Assembly (NCBI RefSeq): GCF_014284255.1
Contig: NZ_JACOFV010000004.1
Span: forward strand, 185,101 to 249,100
Reading direction: 5' to 3'
Source: Cognatundibacterium jejuense
GTDB lineage: Bacteria > Pseudomonadota > Gammaproteobacteria > Burkholderiales > Burkholderiaceae_D
DNA: 64,000 bases
Shown piece by piece: positions 47,185 to 57,324 of this stretch. The first letter of the stretch is position 1. Every line of letters starts with the position of its first letter. Below the pieces are notes generated by a model. That model made no database searches. It saw nothing but the letters and a program-made list of their open reading frames with translations, and was not told where the DNA came from. Position numbers and translations under genes: made by a program.

Positions 47185-49257
47185 TTATTTGCTTAAATCG
47201 ATTCCGTATCGCACCCGGCCTTTTGCGTCTGGCGTTGAACCTTCACTGATGACGTTCGAAGGTGCGAGTGATGTTTTTCCTGGAGCGGAATTTAAATAGA
47301 CTGCACCTGCGGTTGGAAATTTAACAAAGCTCCAGCTACGATCAGAGCCGTTATTTTTCTTGGTAACAGTCTTCAGAGTAGAAATATACTTGCTGACAAC
47401 CGCTTGGTTAGCATCTGGCGAGCTGATGATCGTTTTGCTGCCATCGATACCAGGGAAGCCGCCACCGCCACTTGCACGATAATTATTGGTGGCAACAATG
47501 AAGTCGTCAGTATCTGCGACCGGTTTTCCTAAATATGTCAATGAAGCAATGCGGCTATTTACAGGGTTTCTGACGTCGATTGTGTATTGCAAAGCATTGC
47601 CAGTTGCATAAAATACGTCGTAGTTGTACACCGGAAATACTTCGGTTAACAGGTTCTGATCTGCTGTTGAGCTAGGGTTGATCTGGGTAAATTGGCTAGC
47701 TGTTGTTTCTAACCATTTTTTCAGATCTGAACCTTTGATCTTCACAGCTTGTACAGTGTTGTTGCCATATAAATACAGGTTACCTGGATCACGAACTTGC
47801 AGTGTGACGGGTGCTGCTGAACTTGCTTTTGGTGCTACGTCAGTAAAATCAGATAATCCATTGCGACCTGCTTTGAATGGCGCTGCGCAAGAGATAACTG
47901 GGATCGACTTATAGCTAGCAAGCGTTGCATCTTTTGAGTTTGCAATGAAGTTCTTTACATAGTCTATCTGTGCTTGATTAACGATTTGCAGTGCGCTGGA
48001 ATCACCCAACATCGCAAAGTAAGTTTGCATTTCAAAATCAGTAGTCGCGCCTAACGATTGCGTTGCATACGCGATAGTGGCCTGATGTTCTGGGTCGATC
48101 AAAGCTGTAATTGCTGGGTCAGCGGCCACTGGATTAATGCCATCAACATATTTTAAGCCACGGGCTTCGACATTTGTCTGATCCTTTTGAATTACCCATT
48201 TGCCACCTTGGTATTTCAACACCATTTGGATAATGCCCAAGCGTTTGCCCCAGCTTTCAGCCATCACAGCAGGGATGCCGTTGACCAGGCCTTTAACGGT
48301 ATCGACACCTGGTAAGTTCGCAAGTGTCGCGTCAATTACAAATGGCTTTGCTGGGTTCGCAGGCGCTTCTTTTGGCAATGGGAATGCCAGGTGGGAGTGT
48401 CCAAGCATCAAGGCATCAATGCCGGTTGTACTCAGATAAAGGCTACCATTTTCCATTTTTGGGCTGTATTGAGCCGCGTCCAGACCGCCATGTGACAGAG
48501 CGACGATAAGATCGGCACCTTTGCTGCGCATTTCCGGAACGTATTTATTCGCTGATTCGACAACGCCATTTACGGCAACCTTGCCAGCTAAATTCTGTTG
48601 ATCCCAATCTAAGATCTGCGGTGGAACGAAGCCCATAATGCCTACGTTCAGCGTCACACTTAATGTTGTTCCGTCAGGAGCGGTTGCGCTGAATTTCTTC
48701 GGAATGATGGAGTATGGATTGAAAATTGGTGCTTGTGTTGTGGCGTTAACCACGTTTGCTAACACAACTGGGTAGGATGGTGCGCCGCAGTTGTTTGGTG
48801 CCGTGATGCCTGTTATGCCAAAGTTAGTATTGGTGATTTGACTTAGAAAGCCCAAGCCGTAATTGAACTCATGATTGCCGACACCACCACCGTCAAATTT
48901 GAGGGCATTCATGACTTTATGAATACCCATTGTGCTGTTGCAAGGTACTGGTGATGCGACCGCTTGATAGTCACCTAACAGAGTACCTTGAATATTGTCG
49001 CCATCATCAAGTAAAACATTGTTCGGATTTTCCTGGCGGGCACCACTGATCAATGTAGATGTGCGCTCCAGACCGAATGTTGGGTCGTCCTTCAAAGCGT
49101 AATAATCATAACTACGTACATTTTGGTGCAAATCCGTTGTTTCCAAAAGTGCCACTTTTAACGTGGTGCCTTCTGGAATTTGCGGGGAGGGGGTGCTGCT
49201 TCCGCAAGCTGCGAGGGCTAGAACGGTAAGTGATGGCAACCACGTGGTGTTCTTCAT
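47185..49257 (-). CDS. Putative 2',3'-cyclic-nucleotide 2'-phosphodiesterase/3'-nucleotidase (CpdB type), lipoprotein
   Basis: 690 residues. Signal peptide with lipobox LAAC (residues 15-18). The N-terminal metallophosphatase domain carries the metal-ligand motifs TTDLHQN, DDGDNIQG, GNHEFNYG and GHSHLAFP. The C-terminal 5'-nucleotidase domain (about 420-640) includes ATNNYRASGGGGFPG, the substrate-binding region. Such enzymes hydrolyse extracellular cyclic nucleotides and nucleotides for phosphate and nucleoside salvage. CpdB of enterobacteria is soluble and periplasmic; here a lipid anchor is predicted. Exact substrate preference cannot be read. Confidence 0.87.
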   Translation of the reverse strand: MKNTTWLPSLTVLALAACGSSTPSPQIPEGTTLKVALLETTDLHQNVRSYDYYALKDDPTFGLERTSTLISGARQENPNNVLLDDGDNIQGTLLGDYQAVASPVPCNSTMGIHKVMNALKFDGGGVGNHEFNYGLGFLSQITNTNFGITGITAPNNCGAPSYPVVLANVVNATTQAPIFNPYSIIPKKFSATAPDGTTLSVTLNVGIMGFVPPQILDWDQQNLAGKVAVNGVVESANKYVPEMRSKGADLIVALSHGGLDAAQYSPKMENGSLYLSTTGIDALMLGHSHLAFPLPKEAPANPAKPFVIDATLANLPGVDTVKGLVNGIPAVMAESWGKRLGIIQMVLKYQGGKWVIQKDQTNVEARGLKYVDGINPVAADPAITALIDPEHQATIAYATQSLGATTDFEMQTYFAMLGDSSALQIVNQAQIDYVKNFIANSKDATLASYKSIPVISCAAPFKAGRNGLSDFTDVAPKASSAAPVTLQVRDPGNLYLYGNNTVQAVKIKGSDLKKWLETTASQFTQINPSSTADQNLLTEVFPVYNYDVFYATGNALQYTIDVRNPVNSRIASLTYLGKPVADTDDFIVATNNYRASGGGGFPGIDGSKTIISSPDANQAVVSKYISTLKTVTKKNNGSDRSWSFVKFPTAGAVYLNSAPGKTSLAPSNVISEGSTPDAKGRVRYGIDLSK

Positions 49258-49600
49258 ATTTTCTCTTTTAGTAGGTGCGCAATCGTTTGCGCATTAAGTT
49301 AAAATAATTTTTTTGAAAATGAATTGCTTCAAATACATGAAAGCTGCGCAATTATCTGCATCTAATGTTTCAGCTTGATGACAAAAAATAAGTTATTTTT
49401 GATAATAGAATAAAATGTTAAAAAAGTTTAAATGATTTTTTAATTTCAAAAAGGTACTTTAAATAGCGTGAATATTTTTATTTGAAAGCATTGTAAAGTT
49501 TCTGCTTTTTTACCAGCAATTTCTACTGTTCACCTCTATAATCCGGCATCAGTCTTTGTTGACTAAATTTCAGAATCTTCCTTTTTTTTACGGTAATTTT
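49258..49600. other. A/T-rich divergent promoter region
   Basis: 343 bases between the divergent cpdB-like and patatin genes. The stretch 49300-49500 is very A/T-rich with many A- and T-tracts, as in curved or H-NS-bound DNA. A TATAAT (49537-49542) on the plus strand precedes the patatin gene, but no -35 hexamer is at the right distance. No gene was seen. Confidence 0.5.
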
Positions 49601-50629
49601 ATGTTTCGTGTTCGCAACTTAAGTCGCAAAGTCGGTTGTTTAAAAGATTCGCGTGGTCGTTTATTTGCGTTGCGAATTAGAGACCTTCCTCAGCAAATAT
49701 TGGCGATTTTTTCGCCGCTCAAGGTGTCCGCTCGCTTGTCCGCTTGTGCATTTTTACTTGTCCTTAGTGCTTGTGCCAACGCACCCGAGCAGGTTGCTGC
49801 CCCAGTTATACCAGCGGTGACGCCAATAAAAGCCCCAAGAACAGTTAAAATTGGCTTGGCTTTAGGTGGTGGGGCGGCGCGTGGATTTGCGCACATAGGC
49901 GTGATCAAAGCACTCGAATCGCAAGGAATTTATCCTGACATTATTGTCGGCACCAGTGCGGGTAGTGTGGTTGGCTCTATGTACGCCGCGGGAAATAATG
50001 GTTTTGCTTTGCAAAAGATGGCATTGGAAATGGATGAGGCAACGATTTCCGATTGGTCGTTGCCTATGTTTGCCAAATCAAGCGGTGTGTTAAAAGGCGA
50101 TGCTTTGCAGGCATATGTCAATCGTATGGTTGGACAGCTTGCTATAGAAAAGTTAAAAAAGCCTTTCGGCGCAGTCGCAACAGATTTATCAACGGGTAAG
50201 GCGGTTTTATTTCAGCGTGGAAATACGGGGGCGGCTGTGCGTGCATCTTCAGCGGTGCCAGCTGTTTTTCAGCCTGTTGCTATTGGTGGTAGGCAATATG
50301 TTGATGGTGGCTTAGTGGCGCCAGTTCCAGTGAAATTCGCACGGGATATGGGGGCTGATTTAGTGATTGCGGTGAATATTTCTCAGCAACCAGAAGGTCA
50401 AAATGGCAGTAGTACGATAGACATTCTATTGCAAACGGTAACCATCATGGGGCAGAGTATCAATCAATATGAGCTTAAGCAGGCTGACGTAGTGATACGA
50501 CCAGAATTGTCTAATATGAAGGGTAGTGATTTTGCCGGAAGAAATTTAGCAATATTAGCGGGCGAGCGTGCAGCTATGGCTGCAATTCCTGAATTGAAGC
50601 AAAAGTTGAAAGCCATGCAGGAGCATTGA
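49601..50629 (+). CDS. Patatin-like phospholipase (RssA family), predicted lipoprotein
   Basis: 342 residues from ATG 49601. The patatin domain (about 85-300) has the oxyanion loop LALGGGAARGFAHIG, the nucleophile elbow GTSAGS and the catalytic Asp in YVDGGLVAP. A lipobox LSAC lies unusually far in, at about residues 56-59, after a basic stretch. A GTG at 49724 with AAGG just upstream would give a compact lipoprotein signal (SARLSACAFLLVLSAC) and may be the true start. Predicted lipid acyl hydrolase at the envelope. It stands alone between divergent and convergent neighbours. Confidence 0.85.
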   Translation: MFRVRNLSRKVGCLKDSRGRLFALRIRDLPQQILAIFSPLKVSARLSACAFLLVLSACANAPEQVAAPVIPAVTPIKAPRTVKIGLALGGGAARGFAHIGVIKALESQGIYPDIIVGTSAGSVVGSMYAAGNNGFALQKMALEMDEATISDWSLPMFAKSSGVLKGDALQAYVNRMVGQLAIEKLKKPFGAVATDLSTGKAVLFQRGNTGAAVRASSAVPAVFQPVAIGGRQYVDGGLVAPVPVKFARDMGADLVIAVNISQQPEGQNGSSTIDILLQTVTIMGQSINQYELKQADVVIRPELSNMKGSDFAGRNLAILAGERAAMAAIPELKQKLKAMQEH

Positions 50630-50717
50630 GGGTGATGCTGTAATGTGATAGCTTGAGTTGGCTAAAAGGAGTTGTTACATTCCCCGATTAGATTAGATTC
50701 GATTTGGATCGTACGTT

Positions 50718-51260
50718 TTACTGTTTGCTTGCATCTTCATTGATGCGGCGTGCGCCGTTAAAACGCTTTTTCCAGTACGCGAGATCCATGCTCTCAACCC
50801 GAACCTGTCCACCTGCAGAAGGAGAGTGGATAAATTTATTGTCGCCCAGGTAGATTCCTACATGTGAAAAGCCACGTTTTAATGTGTTGTAAAACACCAG
50901 ATCGCCTGGCTGTAAATCTTTTTGGTCAACATTTTCGCCGACGCGGCTGATTTCGGCGGCCGTGCGTGGTAAGTTTTCTCCTACGGCATCTTTGAAAACG
51001 AGGCGCACAAAGCCACTGCAGTCGAGCCCGTTTTCAGGTGTATTGCCACCACGTTTGTAGCGTATGCCCATGAAATCCATCGCCTTCAGTGTTAAATCGG
51101 AGGCGCGTTGTCTGATTTCTTGTAATTTGCTATAGGCGGTAGAGGATTCCGGGAATGGGTTGTCATTTGCCCATGCTTGGGTGCTGGCGGCGACTTGAAA
51201 AATGGCCGCGATAAGGACTAATTTGGCATTTCTTTTTATTTGGGAAACGTTTGTTAGCAT
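50718..51260 (-). CDS. NlpC/P60 family peptidoglycan hydrolase
   Basis: 180 residues from ATG 51260 (MLTNVSQIKRNAKL) with an export signal ending QAWAND. The NlpC/P60 domain (about 60-175) contains the catalytic Cys in GLDCSGFVRLVF, the His in FSHVGIYLGDNKFIH and the third polar residue region. It is a putative gamma-D-glutamyl-diaminopimelate endopeptidase acting in the periplasm. The gene is divergent from the GlcG/HbpS-like gene and convergent on the patatin gene. Confidence 0.88.
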   Translation of the reverse strand: MLTNVSQIKRNAKLVLIAAIFQVAASTQAWANDNPFPESSTAYSKLQEIRQRASDLTLKAMDFMGIRYKRGGNTPENGLDCSGFVRLVFKDAVGENLPRTAAEISRVGENVDQKDLQPGDLVFYNTLKRGFSHVGIYLGDNKFIHSPSAGGQVRVESMDLAYWKKRFNGARRINEDASKQ

Positions 51261-51442
51261 CTTTGCACTCAGGAAATAAAACCGCTTCACTTTAAGCGAA
51301 GTTTTAAACAATGTAAACCTTTAGGTTAAATAAGCCTTGTTTAAACGTATAGATTTAAAGTAATTTATTTTAATTAAAACACTTTTTACACTCAAGTTTT
51401 TGGTCATCGCGTACAATCGCCGCACCGTTAAAAAGGGAGCTA

Positions 51443-51853
51443 ATGATGCAAACTAAACCTATACTTACCCTCGAAGATGTAAAAAAAATTGCTGCAGCGG
51501 CTGAGGCTGAAGCGCTGGCAAATAACTGGGCGGTAGTTATCGCTATTGTGGATGATGGCGGTCATCTGATGTGGTTGCAACGTTTAGATGGTGTGGCGCC
51601 AATTTCTGCGCATATTGCCCCAGCGAAAGCAACTACTGCTGCGCTTGGTAAGCGCGAGTCAAAAATTTATGAGGATATTATTAATAATGGTCGTTTTTCT
51701 TTTTTAAGTGCGCCATTGATTGAAGGTATGCTCGAGGGCGGTGTTCCGGTGATGGTTGATGGTTATTGTGTTGGGGCAGTTGGCGTGTCTGGTGTGAAGT
51801 CTGCGGAAGATGCTCAAATTGCGAAAGCTGGTATCGCCGCTTTAGGACTCTGA
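51443..51853 (+). CDS. GlcG/HbpS-type heme-degrading-family protein
   Basis: 136 residues covering one DUF336/GlcG domain: LTLEDVKKIAAAAEAEALAN, VVIAIVDDGGHLMWLQRLDG, and GGVPVMVDGYCVGAVGVSG. The SD GGGAG lies 6-7 bases before ATG 51443. Members bind heme or small metabolites (HbpS) or are of unknown role (GlcG). No glycolate or heme genes are nearby, so the function stays open. Confidence 0.82.
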   Translation: MMQTKPILTLEDVKKIAAAAEAEALANNWAVVIAIVDDGGHLMWLQRLDGVAPISAHIAPAKATTAALGKRESKIYEDIINNGRFSFLSAPLIEGMLEGGVPVMVDGYCVGAVGVSGVKSAEDAQIAKAGIAALGL

Positions 51854-51976
51854 GAGTAGTGGGTTGATATAGGGTGGGTTATCATTTCTGATTGTGATCC
51901 ACTCTCCGGTGTGATGTGTTCTTTGAGTTTAAGTGTCCGACCTTTAAATTTGGCTCTGATTTTGACCTGTTTTCGA

Positions 51977-52005
51977 TTGCCTGGTAGGGGTTTTTGGGCT
52001 ATAAT
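51977..52005 (+). promoter_or_regulatory. Sigma-70 promoter of carAB
   Basis: TTGCCT (51977-51982) and TATAAT (52000-52005) are 17 bases apart. A start at about 52012 would make the transcript begin GUUUAAC, similar to the GUUU start that permits UTP-sensitive reiterative initiation at Escherichia coli carAB P1. The leader to the carA start is about 148 nt and contains no clear attenuator or other gene. Confidence 0.65.
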
Positions 52006-52159
52006 TCGAGGGTTTAACTAATTCGAAATCTCGCCGTAGCGCCTACCCAATTCCACATCGCTCCATCATCTTTTTTCAGGTCGCACGGCATCCGTTCGGC
52101 TTGTGTGAAAAACGACAGCTTGGGGCGTCGCAGCGGCGGTAACAATACAGGAGTTGCCC

Positions 52160-53335
52160 TTGCTGCCCATTCCGCAGTCCCTTCTTCGTTCCGGTCAGAG
52201 TACCGCTATTTTAGCTCTCGCCGATGGAACAATATTTACTGGCTATTCTATCGGTGCTACCGGTCATACAGTTGGTGAAGTTGTTTTTAATACTTCCATG
52301 ACAGGCTATCAGGAAATTCTGACTGATCCTAGTTATAGTTCTCAAATCGTAACGCTGACTTACCCGCATATTGGTAATACTGGCATTAATTCTGAAGACG
52401 TTGAGTCTGAAAAAATTCATGCGGCAGGTTTAATCATCAAAGATTTACCAATGCTGGTCTCCAATTTCCGCTCCGAACAATCCCTCTCTGACTATCTCAT
52501 TTCCCAAAATATCGTTGCAATTGCTGGTATTGACACCCGCAAATTGACGCGTATCTTGCGTGAAAAAGGTGCTCAGGGTGGTGCAATACTGGTCGGTAAA
52601 GATGCTGAAAAAGCGATTGCTCTGGCAAAATCTTTCCCCGGCTTGTCAGGCATGGATTTAGCAAAAGTGGTTTCCTCTACCCAGTCCTATGAATGGACTG
52701 AAGCTGAGTGGGTGCTCGGTCAAGGTTATGGCCAACTGTCGAACCCACAATTCCATGTTGTCGCTTTTGACTTCGGTGTTAAGCGTAATATCTTGCGCAT
52801 GCTGGCGGAACGCGGTTGTAAAGTTACAGTGTTGCCTGCGCAGTCTAGTGCGGCCGATGTGTTGGCGTTAAATCCAGATGGCGTATTTCTGTCGAACGGC
52901 CCCGGGGATCCTGAGCCATGCGATTACGCCATTGCTGCGGCAAAAGAATTGATAGAAAAAGGCATTCCTACTTTCGGTATTTGCCTTGGTCATCAAATCA
53001 TGGCGTTGGCTTCTGGTGCTAAAACGCTGAAGATGAAGTTTGGTCATCATGGTGCAAATCATCCGGTACAAGATCTGGATACTAAGCAAGTGTTGATCAC
53101 TTCGCAGAATCACGGTTTTGCGGTGGATGCTGCATCTTTGCCAGCAAATTGCCGGGTGACGCATGTATCTTTGTTTGATGGTTCTTTGCAGGGTTTCGCT
53201 CGCACCGATAAACCAGCGTTCTGCTTCCAAGGCCATCCTGAAGCATCGCCAGGTCCGCATGATATTGCGTACTTGTTTGATCGCTTTACGGCACTGATGA
53301 GTGCAGCAAAATCACAGGCTAAAACAGGAGAATAA
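52160..53335 (+). CDS. carA: Carbamoyl-phosphate synthase small subunit CarA
   Basis: 391 residues from TTG 52160, chosen because AGGAG (52149-52153) is 6 bases upstream; TTG 52154 abuts that SD and no ATG is near. The N-terminal CPSase domain has [20 protein letters not shown]. The C-terminal class I glutamine amidotransferase has nucleophile Cys in [10 protein letters not shown] and the His/Glu pair in GHPEASPGP. It supplies ammonia from glutamine to CarB for arginine and pyrimidine synthesis. It is followed by carB after 5 bases. Confidence 0.96.
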   Translation: MLPIPQSLLRSGQSTAILALADGTIFTGYSIGATGHTVGEVVFNTSMTGYQEILTDPSYSSQIVTLTYPHIGNTGINSEDVESEKIHAAGLIIKDLPMLVSNFRSEQSLSDYLISQNIVAIAGIDTRKLTRILREKGAQGGAILVGKDAEKAIALAKSFPGLSGMDLAKVVSSTQSYEWTEAEWVLGQGYGQLSNPQFHVVAFDFGVKRNILRMLAERGCKVTVLPAQSSAADVLALNPDGVFLSNGPGDPEPCDYAIAAAKELIEKGIPTFGICLGHQIMALASGAKTLKMKFGHHGANHPVQDLDTKQVLITSQNHGFAVDAASLPANCRVTHVSLFDGSLQGFARTDKPAFCFQGHPEASPGPHDIAYLFDRFTALMSAAKSQAKTGE

Positions 53336-53340
53336 TAAAA

Positions 53341-56300
53341 ATGCCAAAACGTACCGACATAAAAAGCATCTTAATTATCGGCGCTGGTCCTATCATCATT
53401 GGCCAGGCGTGTGAGTTCGATTACTCTGGTGCGCAAGCGTGTAAAGCGTTGCGTGAAGAGGGATATCGCGTTATTTTGGTCAATAGTAATCCAGCGACCA
53501 TCATGACGGATCCGGAAATGGCTGATGTGACTTACATCGAGCCAATCACCTGGCAAGTGGTTGAGCGTATTATTGACAAAGAACGTCCAGATGCGATCCT
53601 GCCGACCATGGGTGGTCAGACGGCGCTCAATTGCGCACTCGATCTGCATCGTAATGGCGTGCTGACAAAATACAACTGCGAATTGATTGGCGCTTCACCA
53701 GAAGCCATCGATAAAGCAGAAGATCGTCTCAAATTCAAAAATGCGATGACCAAAATTGGTCTTGGCTCTGCGCGTTCCGGCGTTGCACATTCCATGGATG
53801 AAGCCTGGACAGTGCAAAAAGATGTTGGCTTCCCAGTTATTATCCGTCCTTCATTTACAATGGGTGGCACTGGTGGTGGTATTGCGTACAACCCAGAAGA
53901 ATTTGAAACCATTTGCAAGCGCGGTCTGGAAGCATCCCCAACCAACGAATTGCTGATCGAGGAATCTCTGATCGGCTGGAAAGAATACGAGATGGAAGTG
54001 GTTCGCGATAAGGCGGATAACTGCATCATCGTTTGTTCTATCGAAAACTTGGATCCGATGGGCGTGCACACGGGTGACTCGATTACCGTTGCTCCAGCGC
54101 AGACGCTGACAGACAAAGAATACCAAATCATGCGTAACGCCTCTTTGGCGGTATTGCGCGAGATTGGTGTGGATACTGGCGGCTCTAACGTACAGTTCTC
54201 GGTTAATCCTGCTGATGGTCGTATGATCGTCATCGAGATGAATCCACGCGTATCGCGTTCATCCGCGCTGGCATCCAAAGCAACTGGTTTCCCGATTGCG
54301 AAGATCGCTGCCAAGTTAGCAGTGGGCTTTACGCTCGATGAATTACGTAACGAAATCACTGGCAGCGCAACGCCAGCATCGTTTGAGCCATCGATCGATT
54401 ATGTTGTAACCAAAATTCCTCGTTTCGCGTTCGAAAAATTTCCGCAAGCAGATAACCGCTTGACTACCCAAATGAAATCCGTTGGCGAAGTGATGGCGAT
54501 TGGCCGCACCTTCCAGGAGTCCTTCCAAAAAGCCCTGCGCGGACTGGAAGTCGGTGTTGATGGCATGAATGAAAAAACGCAGGATCGTCAAACACTGGAA
54601 AAAGAATTGGGCGAACCAGGCCCAGATCGTATCTGGTACGTTGGCGATGCGTTTGCGCAGGGCTTTACTTTGGATGAAGTGCATCAATTGACGCACATTG
54701 ATCCATGGTTCCTGGTACAAATCAAAGATATCGTTGATATCGAATTGTGGTTGGATGAGCAAGAGTTGGCTAGCATCGACAAAGACATGATGTTGAAACT
54801 GAAACAAAAAGGTTTCTCTGATCGTCGCCTGGCAAAATTATTGCGTACGACAGATACCGTGATTCGTGACATGCGCCGCGCAATGAACGTGCGTCCGGTC
54901 TATAAGCGTGTTGATACCTGTGCAGGTGAATTTGCGACGAACACAGCCTACATGTATTCCACGTATGAAGATGAGTGCGAATCACAGCCGACTGATAAGA
55001 AAAAGATCATGGTATTGGGTGGTGGTCCAAACCGTATTGGTCAGGGTATTGAGTTCGATTATTGCTGCGTTCACGCCGCATTTGCGATGCGCGAAGATGG
55101 TTACGAAACCATTATGGTCAACTGCAATCCAGAAACTGTTTCCACTGACTATGACACCTCAGATCGTTTGTACTTTGAGCCGTTGACATTGGAAGATGTA
55201 TTAGAAATCGTCGACAAAGAAAAGCCAGTCGGTGTGATCGTTCAATACGGTGGTCAGACGCCTTTGAAATTGGCGCTGGATCTGGAGGCGAACGGTGTAC
55301 CTATCGTTGGTACATCGCCAGACATGATTGATGCAGCTGAAGATCGTGAACGTTTCCAAAAAATGTTACAAGACTTAGGCTTGCGTCAACCACCAAATCG
55401 TACTGCACGTACTGAGGCAGATGCCTTGGTATTGGCGCAAGAAATTGGTTACCCATTGGTGGTTCGCCCATCTTACGTACTTGGTGGCCGTGCGATGGAA
55501 ATCGTGCATGAGCAGCGTGATCTTGAGCGTTACATGCGCGAAGCAGTTAAAGTTTCTCATGACTCGCCTGTGTTGCTCGATCGCTTCCTGAATGATGCAA
55601 TCGAAGTTGACGTTGATTGCTTGTCTGACGGTGAGCGTACGTTCATTGGTGGCGTGATGGAGCATATCGAGCAAGCTGGTGTGCACTCCGGTGACTCCGC
55701 ATGTTCACTGCCGCCATATTCGTTGTCACAAGAAACGATCGCTGAACTGAAGCGTCAGACTGCTTTGATGGCAAAAGGCTTGAATGTTGTTGGTTTGATG
55801 AATGTGCAGTTCGCGATTCAGCAGCAAGATGGTAAAGACGTAGTGTTCGTGTTGGAAGTGAACCCACGTGCTTCACGTACTGTTCCCTACGTTTCTAAGG
55901 CAACAGGCTTGCAACTGGCGAAGATCGCGGCACGTTGTATGGTCGGTCAATCCCTTGATTCTCAGGGTATTGGCGCAGAAGTTGTGCCGCCTTACTTCAG
56001 CGTCAAAGAAGCGGTGTTCCCGTTTGTGAAGTTCCCTGGTGTTGATACGATTCTCGGACCTGAGATGAAATCGACTGGTGAAGTCATGGGTGTTGGCAAA
56101 ACCTTCGGTGAAGCTTTCGTTAAATCCCAATTAGGTGCTGGTGTAAAATTGCCAACTTCTGGCAAAGTATTCCTCAGTATCAAAAACAGTGACAAGCCGC
56201 GTGCAGTCAAAGTGGCAAAGGATCTGGTTGAGTTGGGCTTCACTGTGGTTGCAACTCGCGGTACCGCAGCGGCGATTTCAGCAGCTGGAGTTCCGGTGAC

Positions 56301-56559
56301 GATCGTCAACAAAGTGGTTGAAGGTCGTCCGCATGTGGTTGATATGATCAAAAACAATGAAATCGCTCTGGTAATTAATACGGTAGAAGAAAAACGCAAC
56401 GCGATTGTTGATTCGCGCGCGATTCGCACATCGGCTCTGATTGCTCGCGCAACGACGTTCACGACTATCGCTGGCGCTGAAGCAGCGGTGGAAGGTATGC
56501 GTCATTTAAGCGAATTGAATGTTTATGATTTACAAGGTCTGCATAAGACTTTAAACTGA
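53341..56559 (+). CDS. carB: Carbamoyl-phosphate synthase large subunit CarB
   Basis: 1072 residues, standard length. Two homologous synthetase halves, each with an ATP-grasp domain: [20 protein letters not shown] and [20 protein letters not shown] in the first; [20 protein letters not shown] and [20 protein letters not shown] in the second (about 560 onward). The C-terminal MGS-like allosteric domain (about 935-1072) contains [20 protein letters not shown]. It makes carbamoyl phosphate from bicarbonate, ammonia and 2 ATP. It is closed by a perfect 15-bp stem terminator before greA. Confidence 0.98.
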   Translation: MPKRTDIKSILIIGAGPIIIGQACEFDYSGAQACKALREEGYRVILVNSNPATIMTDPEMADVTYIEPITWQVVERIIDKERPDAILPTMGGQTALNCALDLHRNGVLTKYNCELIGASPEAIDKAEDRLKFKNAMTKIGLGSARSGVAHSMDEAWTVQKDVGFPVIIRPSFTMGGTGGGIAYNPEEFETICKRGLEASPTNELLIEESLIGWKEYEMEVVRDKADNCIIVCSIENLDPMGVHTGDSITVAPAQTLTDKEYQIMRNASLAVLREIGVDTGGSNVQFSVNPADGRMIVIEMNPRVSRSSALASKATGFPIAKIAAKLAVGFTLDELRNEITGSATPASFEPSIDYVVTKIPRFAFEKFPQADNRLTTQMKSVGEVMAIGRTFQESFQKALRGLEVGVDGMNEKTQDRQTLEKELGEPGPDRIWYVGDAFAQGFTLDEVHQLTHIDPWFLVQIKDIVDIELWLDEQELASIDKDMMLKLKQKGFSDRRLAKLLRTTDTVIRDMRRAMNVRPVYKRVDTCAGEFATNTAYMYSTYEDECESQPTDKKKIMVLGGGPNRIGQGIEFDYCCVHAAFAMREDGYETIMVNCNPETVSTDYDTSDRLYFEPLTLEDVLEIVDKEKPVGVIVQYGGQTPLKLALDLEANGVPIVGTSPDMIDAAEDRERFQKMLQDLGLRQPPNRTARTEADALVLAQEIGYPLVVRPSYVLGGRAMEIVHEQRDLERYMREAVKVSHDSPVLLDRFLNDAIEVDVDCLSDGERTFIGGVMEHIEQAGVHSGDSACSLPPYSLSQETIAELKRQTALMAKGLNVVGLMNVQFAIQQQDGKDVVFVLEVNPRASRTVPYVSKATGLQLAKIAARCMVGQSLDSQGIGAEVVPPYFSVKEAVFPFVKFPGVDTILGPEMKSTGEVMGVGKTFGEAFVKSQLGAGVKLPTSGKVFLSIKNSDKPRAVKVAKDLVELGFTVVATRGTAAAISAAGVPVTIVNKVVEGRPHVVDMIKNNEIALVINTVEEKRNAIVDSRAIRTSALIARATTFTTIAGAEAAVEGMRHLSELNVYDLQGLHKTLN

Positions 56560-56608
56560 TAAAAAACACAGTGTCGGCAAATGTGAGTTTGTCGATGTTG
56601 AATCTTTG

Positions 56609-56670
56609 ATACAGAGGTCACATAAGGCATCGGTCAGGCTGGTGTTGGATGTGACCTCTGTATTTTTACT
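56609..56670 (+). terminator. Terminator between carB and greA
   Basis: ATACAGAGGTCACAT (56609-56623) pairs perfectly with ATGTGACCTCTGTAT (56649-56663) around a 25-base loop and is followed by a T-rich run. The long loop is unusual for an intrinsic terminator and could allow alternative folding. Confidence 0.75.
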
Positions 56671-56688
56671 TTTATAAGTGTGAATGAA

Positions 56689-57165
56689 ATGAGTACAGTA
56701 CCTATCACCAAATTCGGTGCAGAATTGTTAAAAAAAGAATTGCACAATTTGAAAACCAAAGAACGCCCAGACGTGATTAATGCAATCGCTGAAGCACGCG
56801 CGCAAGGTGATCTATCAGAAAATGCTGAATATGATGCTGCAAAAGAACGTCAGGCATTTATTGAGGGACGAATCGCAGAGCTGGAAGGTAAGCTGGGTTC
56901 CGCACAAATCATCGATCCAACAACCTTGGATGCGGAAGGTCGGGTAGTGTTTGGTTCTACTGTGCACCTCGAAGACTTAGAGAATTCGCAAAAAGTCAGT
57001 TACCAGATCGTCGGTGAAGACGAGGCGGATATTAAATTGAGTAAAGTATCAATCACATCTCCGATTGCACGTGCATTGATTGGTAAATATGCGGGTGACG
57101 TCGTAGGTGTGCAAGCGCCAGCGGGTGTTCGTGAGTATGAAGTATTGGATGTGCTGTACGTCTGA
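56689..57165 (+). CDS. greA: Transcription elongation factor GreA
   Basis: 158 residues from ATG 56689 (MSTVPITKFGAELLKKEL), exactly the common GreA length; a GTG at 56680 adds three residues. The N-terminal coiled coil contains ARAQGDLSENAEYDAAKERQ with the catalytic acidic tip (D, E). The C-terminal FKBP-like domain includes GSTVHLEDLE and TSPIARALIGKYAGD. It relieves backtracked RNA polymerase. It heads the greA / yhbY / rlmE / ftsH neighbourhood known from proteobacteria. Confidence 0.96.
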   Translation: MSTVPITKFGAELLKKELHNLKTKERPDVINAIAEARAQGDLSENAEYDAAKERQAFIEGRIAELEGKLGSAQIIDPTTLDAEGRVVFGSTVHLEDLENSQKVSYQIVGEDEADIKLSKVSITSPIARALIGKYAGDVVGVQAPAGVREYEVLDVLYV

Positions 57166-57170
57166 GTTTA

Positions 57171-57208
57171 AATAATCCGTGATGAAGTTTGTCTCATCGC
57201 GGATTATT
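57171..57208 (+). terminator. Stem-loop downstream of greA
   Basis: AATAATCCGTGATGA (57171-57185) pairs with TCATCGCGGATTATT (57194-57208) with one wobble and an 8-base loop. A second perfect hairpin, CCCGACCAT-TTTC-ATGGTCGGG (57251-57272), lies between it and the convergent yhbY gene. Neither has a strong T-run; together they probably end transcription from both sides. Confidence 0.6.
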
Positions 57209-57324
57209 GTCTGGCAAAACCGGGCACATTGAGTGAAGTTAATTTCAGTTCCCGACCATTTTCATGGTCGGGTAGTGTTACAGTGCGGGTCTGCGGCTAC
57301 ATTGCAGCGTCACTGCTGTAAAAA

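Noticed and set aside
52006..52159. Attenuator or riboswitch in the carA leader
   Set aside because: Only short 4-5 bp stems can be drawn and there is no leader peptide or terminator.
53616..54359. 247-codon open frame antisense to carB, and other long antisense frames in carB
   Set aside because: They lie fully inside a strongly conserved gene and show no recognisable domain; long antisense frames are common opposite such codon usage.
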